From positions 1 through 6,230 of the forward strand of contig DAIDIA010000060.1 of assembly GCA_027459565.1 (NCBI GenBank): DNA of 6,230 nt, in the 5' to 3' direction. This document shows positions 6,048 to 6,230 of this stretch, piece by piece. The stretch comes from Acidimicrobiaceae bacterium. GTDB lineage: Bacteria; Actinomycetota; Acidimicrobiia; Acidimicrobiales; Bog-793. The notes beneath the pieces were generated by a model. It saw only the letters and a list, made by a program, of their open reading frames with translations. It made no database searches and was not told where the DNA came from. The stretch's first letter is position 1. Every line of letters begins with the position of its first letter. The position numbers were made by a program, and so were the translations under genes.

Positions 6048-6230
6048 TCAGCCACAGTACATACGGATCGCAGGCGACCCAATCATGAACCGAATGACCT
6101 GCCCCGGGGTGTCCGTGGGCACCGGGTCTGTGTGACGCTGTCTCCGGTCGGTGTATTGCAGCGTCAACCCTCGCATCTCATTTCCAAAGATCCAATATTC
6201 CCTCGGCGTCGTGTCCTCGGCTCGGGTGAT
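6048..6230 (-). CDS. Unrecognised protein, C-terminal 60 residues (partial at right edge)
   Basis: Entering from the right edge on the minus strand, one frame stays open for 60 codons and ends in TGA at 6050-6048. The visible peptide contains REYWIFGNEMRGLTLQY (10-26) and ends GQVIRFMIGSPAIRMYCG. Its third codon positions are GC-rich, as in the neighbouring genes, and it contains Trp, Tyr, Phe and Ile in a protein-like mix. The reading stops 36 bp before the reductase-fold gene on the same strand, a spacing that suits an operon. I do not recognise the family. The start and most of the gene lie outside. A plus-strand frame over the same bases is also open but is Arg/Pro-rich and has poorer third-position bias, so it looks like the shadow. 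Confidence 0.45.
   Translation of the reverse strand: MTRAEDTTPREYWIFGNEMRGLTLQYTDRRQRHTDPVPTDTPGQVIRFMIGSPAIRMYCG
6054..6082 (-). promoter_or_regulatory. Weak candidate promoter for the reductase-fold gene
   Basis: On the minus strand TTGGGT (6082-6077) and TACTGT (6059-6054) are separated by 17 bp. Transcription would start about 35 nt before the ATG at 6011. The hexamers match consensus only partly, and they overlap the end of the partial upstream gene, so this may be fortuitous. Confidence 0.2.

Noticed and set aside
6042..6230. Plus-strand open frame at the right edge
   Set aside because: It is antisense to the better-biased minus-strand frame, is Arg/Pro-rich and has no start signal. 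It cannot be fully excluded within the window.

Overview
The window looks like an ordinary chromosomal stretch of a moderately GC-rich bacterium, most likely a member of the Actinobacteriota and possibly an Acidimicrobiia-like lineage. That placement is inference. It rests on the GC-rich third codon positions, the family of a small split-barrel protein typical of cofactor F420-using actinobacteria, the GGDG/PKTIDND type of phosphofructokinase common in actinobacteria, and an actinobacterial-looking leucyl-tRNA synthetase.

Layout. 1-1632 (minus): the first 544 codons of leucyl-tRNA synthetase (leuS), running off the left edge. 1633-1765: a short gap with a 7-bp inverted repeat just upstream of leuS. 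1766-3082 (minus): a major facilitator superfamily exporter of the MFS_3 type, whose best start is a TTG codon behind a clear Shine-Dalgarno. 3083-3293: a divergent intergenic region. 3294-3698 (plus): a 134-residue PPOX/F420-type split-barrel oxidoreductase. 3723-4748 (minus): 6-phosphofructokinase (pfkA), convergent with the previous gene over a 24-bp gap covered by an inverted repeat. 4749-4980: intergenic, with a candidate tRNA promoter. 4981-5053 (plus): tRNA-Ala (anticodon GGC), CCA not encoded. 5054-5351: no gene seen, but a UUCG hairpin and a 12-bp palindrome. 5352-6011 (minus): a RibD C-terminal/dihydrofolate-reductase-fold protein. 6048-6230 (minus): the probable C-terminal end of an unrecognised protein running off the right edge.

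Functionally this is a mix of translation (leuS, tRNA-Ala), central carbon metabolism (pfkA), membrane export (MFS) and two small flavin/deazaflavin or NADPH-type redox proteins. Apart from the possible two-gene unit at the right edge and the possible MFS-leuS run, the genes are separately oriented and do not form one pathway. I found no CRISPR array, insertion sequence, phage gene, defence cassette or obviously new system. The points worth a second look are small ones: substrate-specificity residues in PfkA, a degenerate zinc knuckle in LeuRS, and several unexplained inverted repeats between genes.
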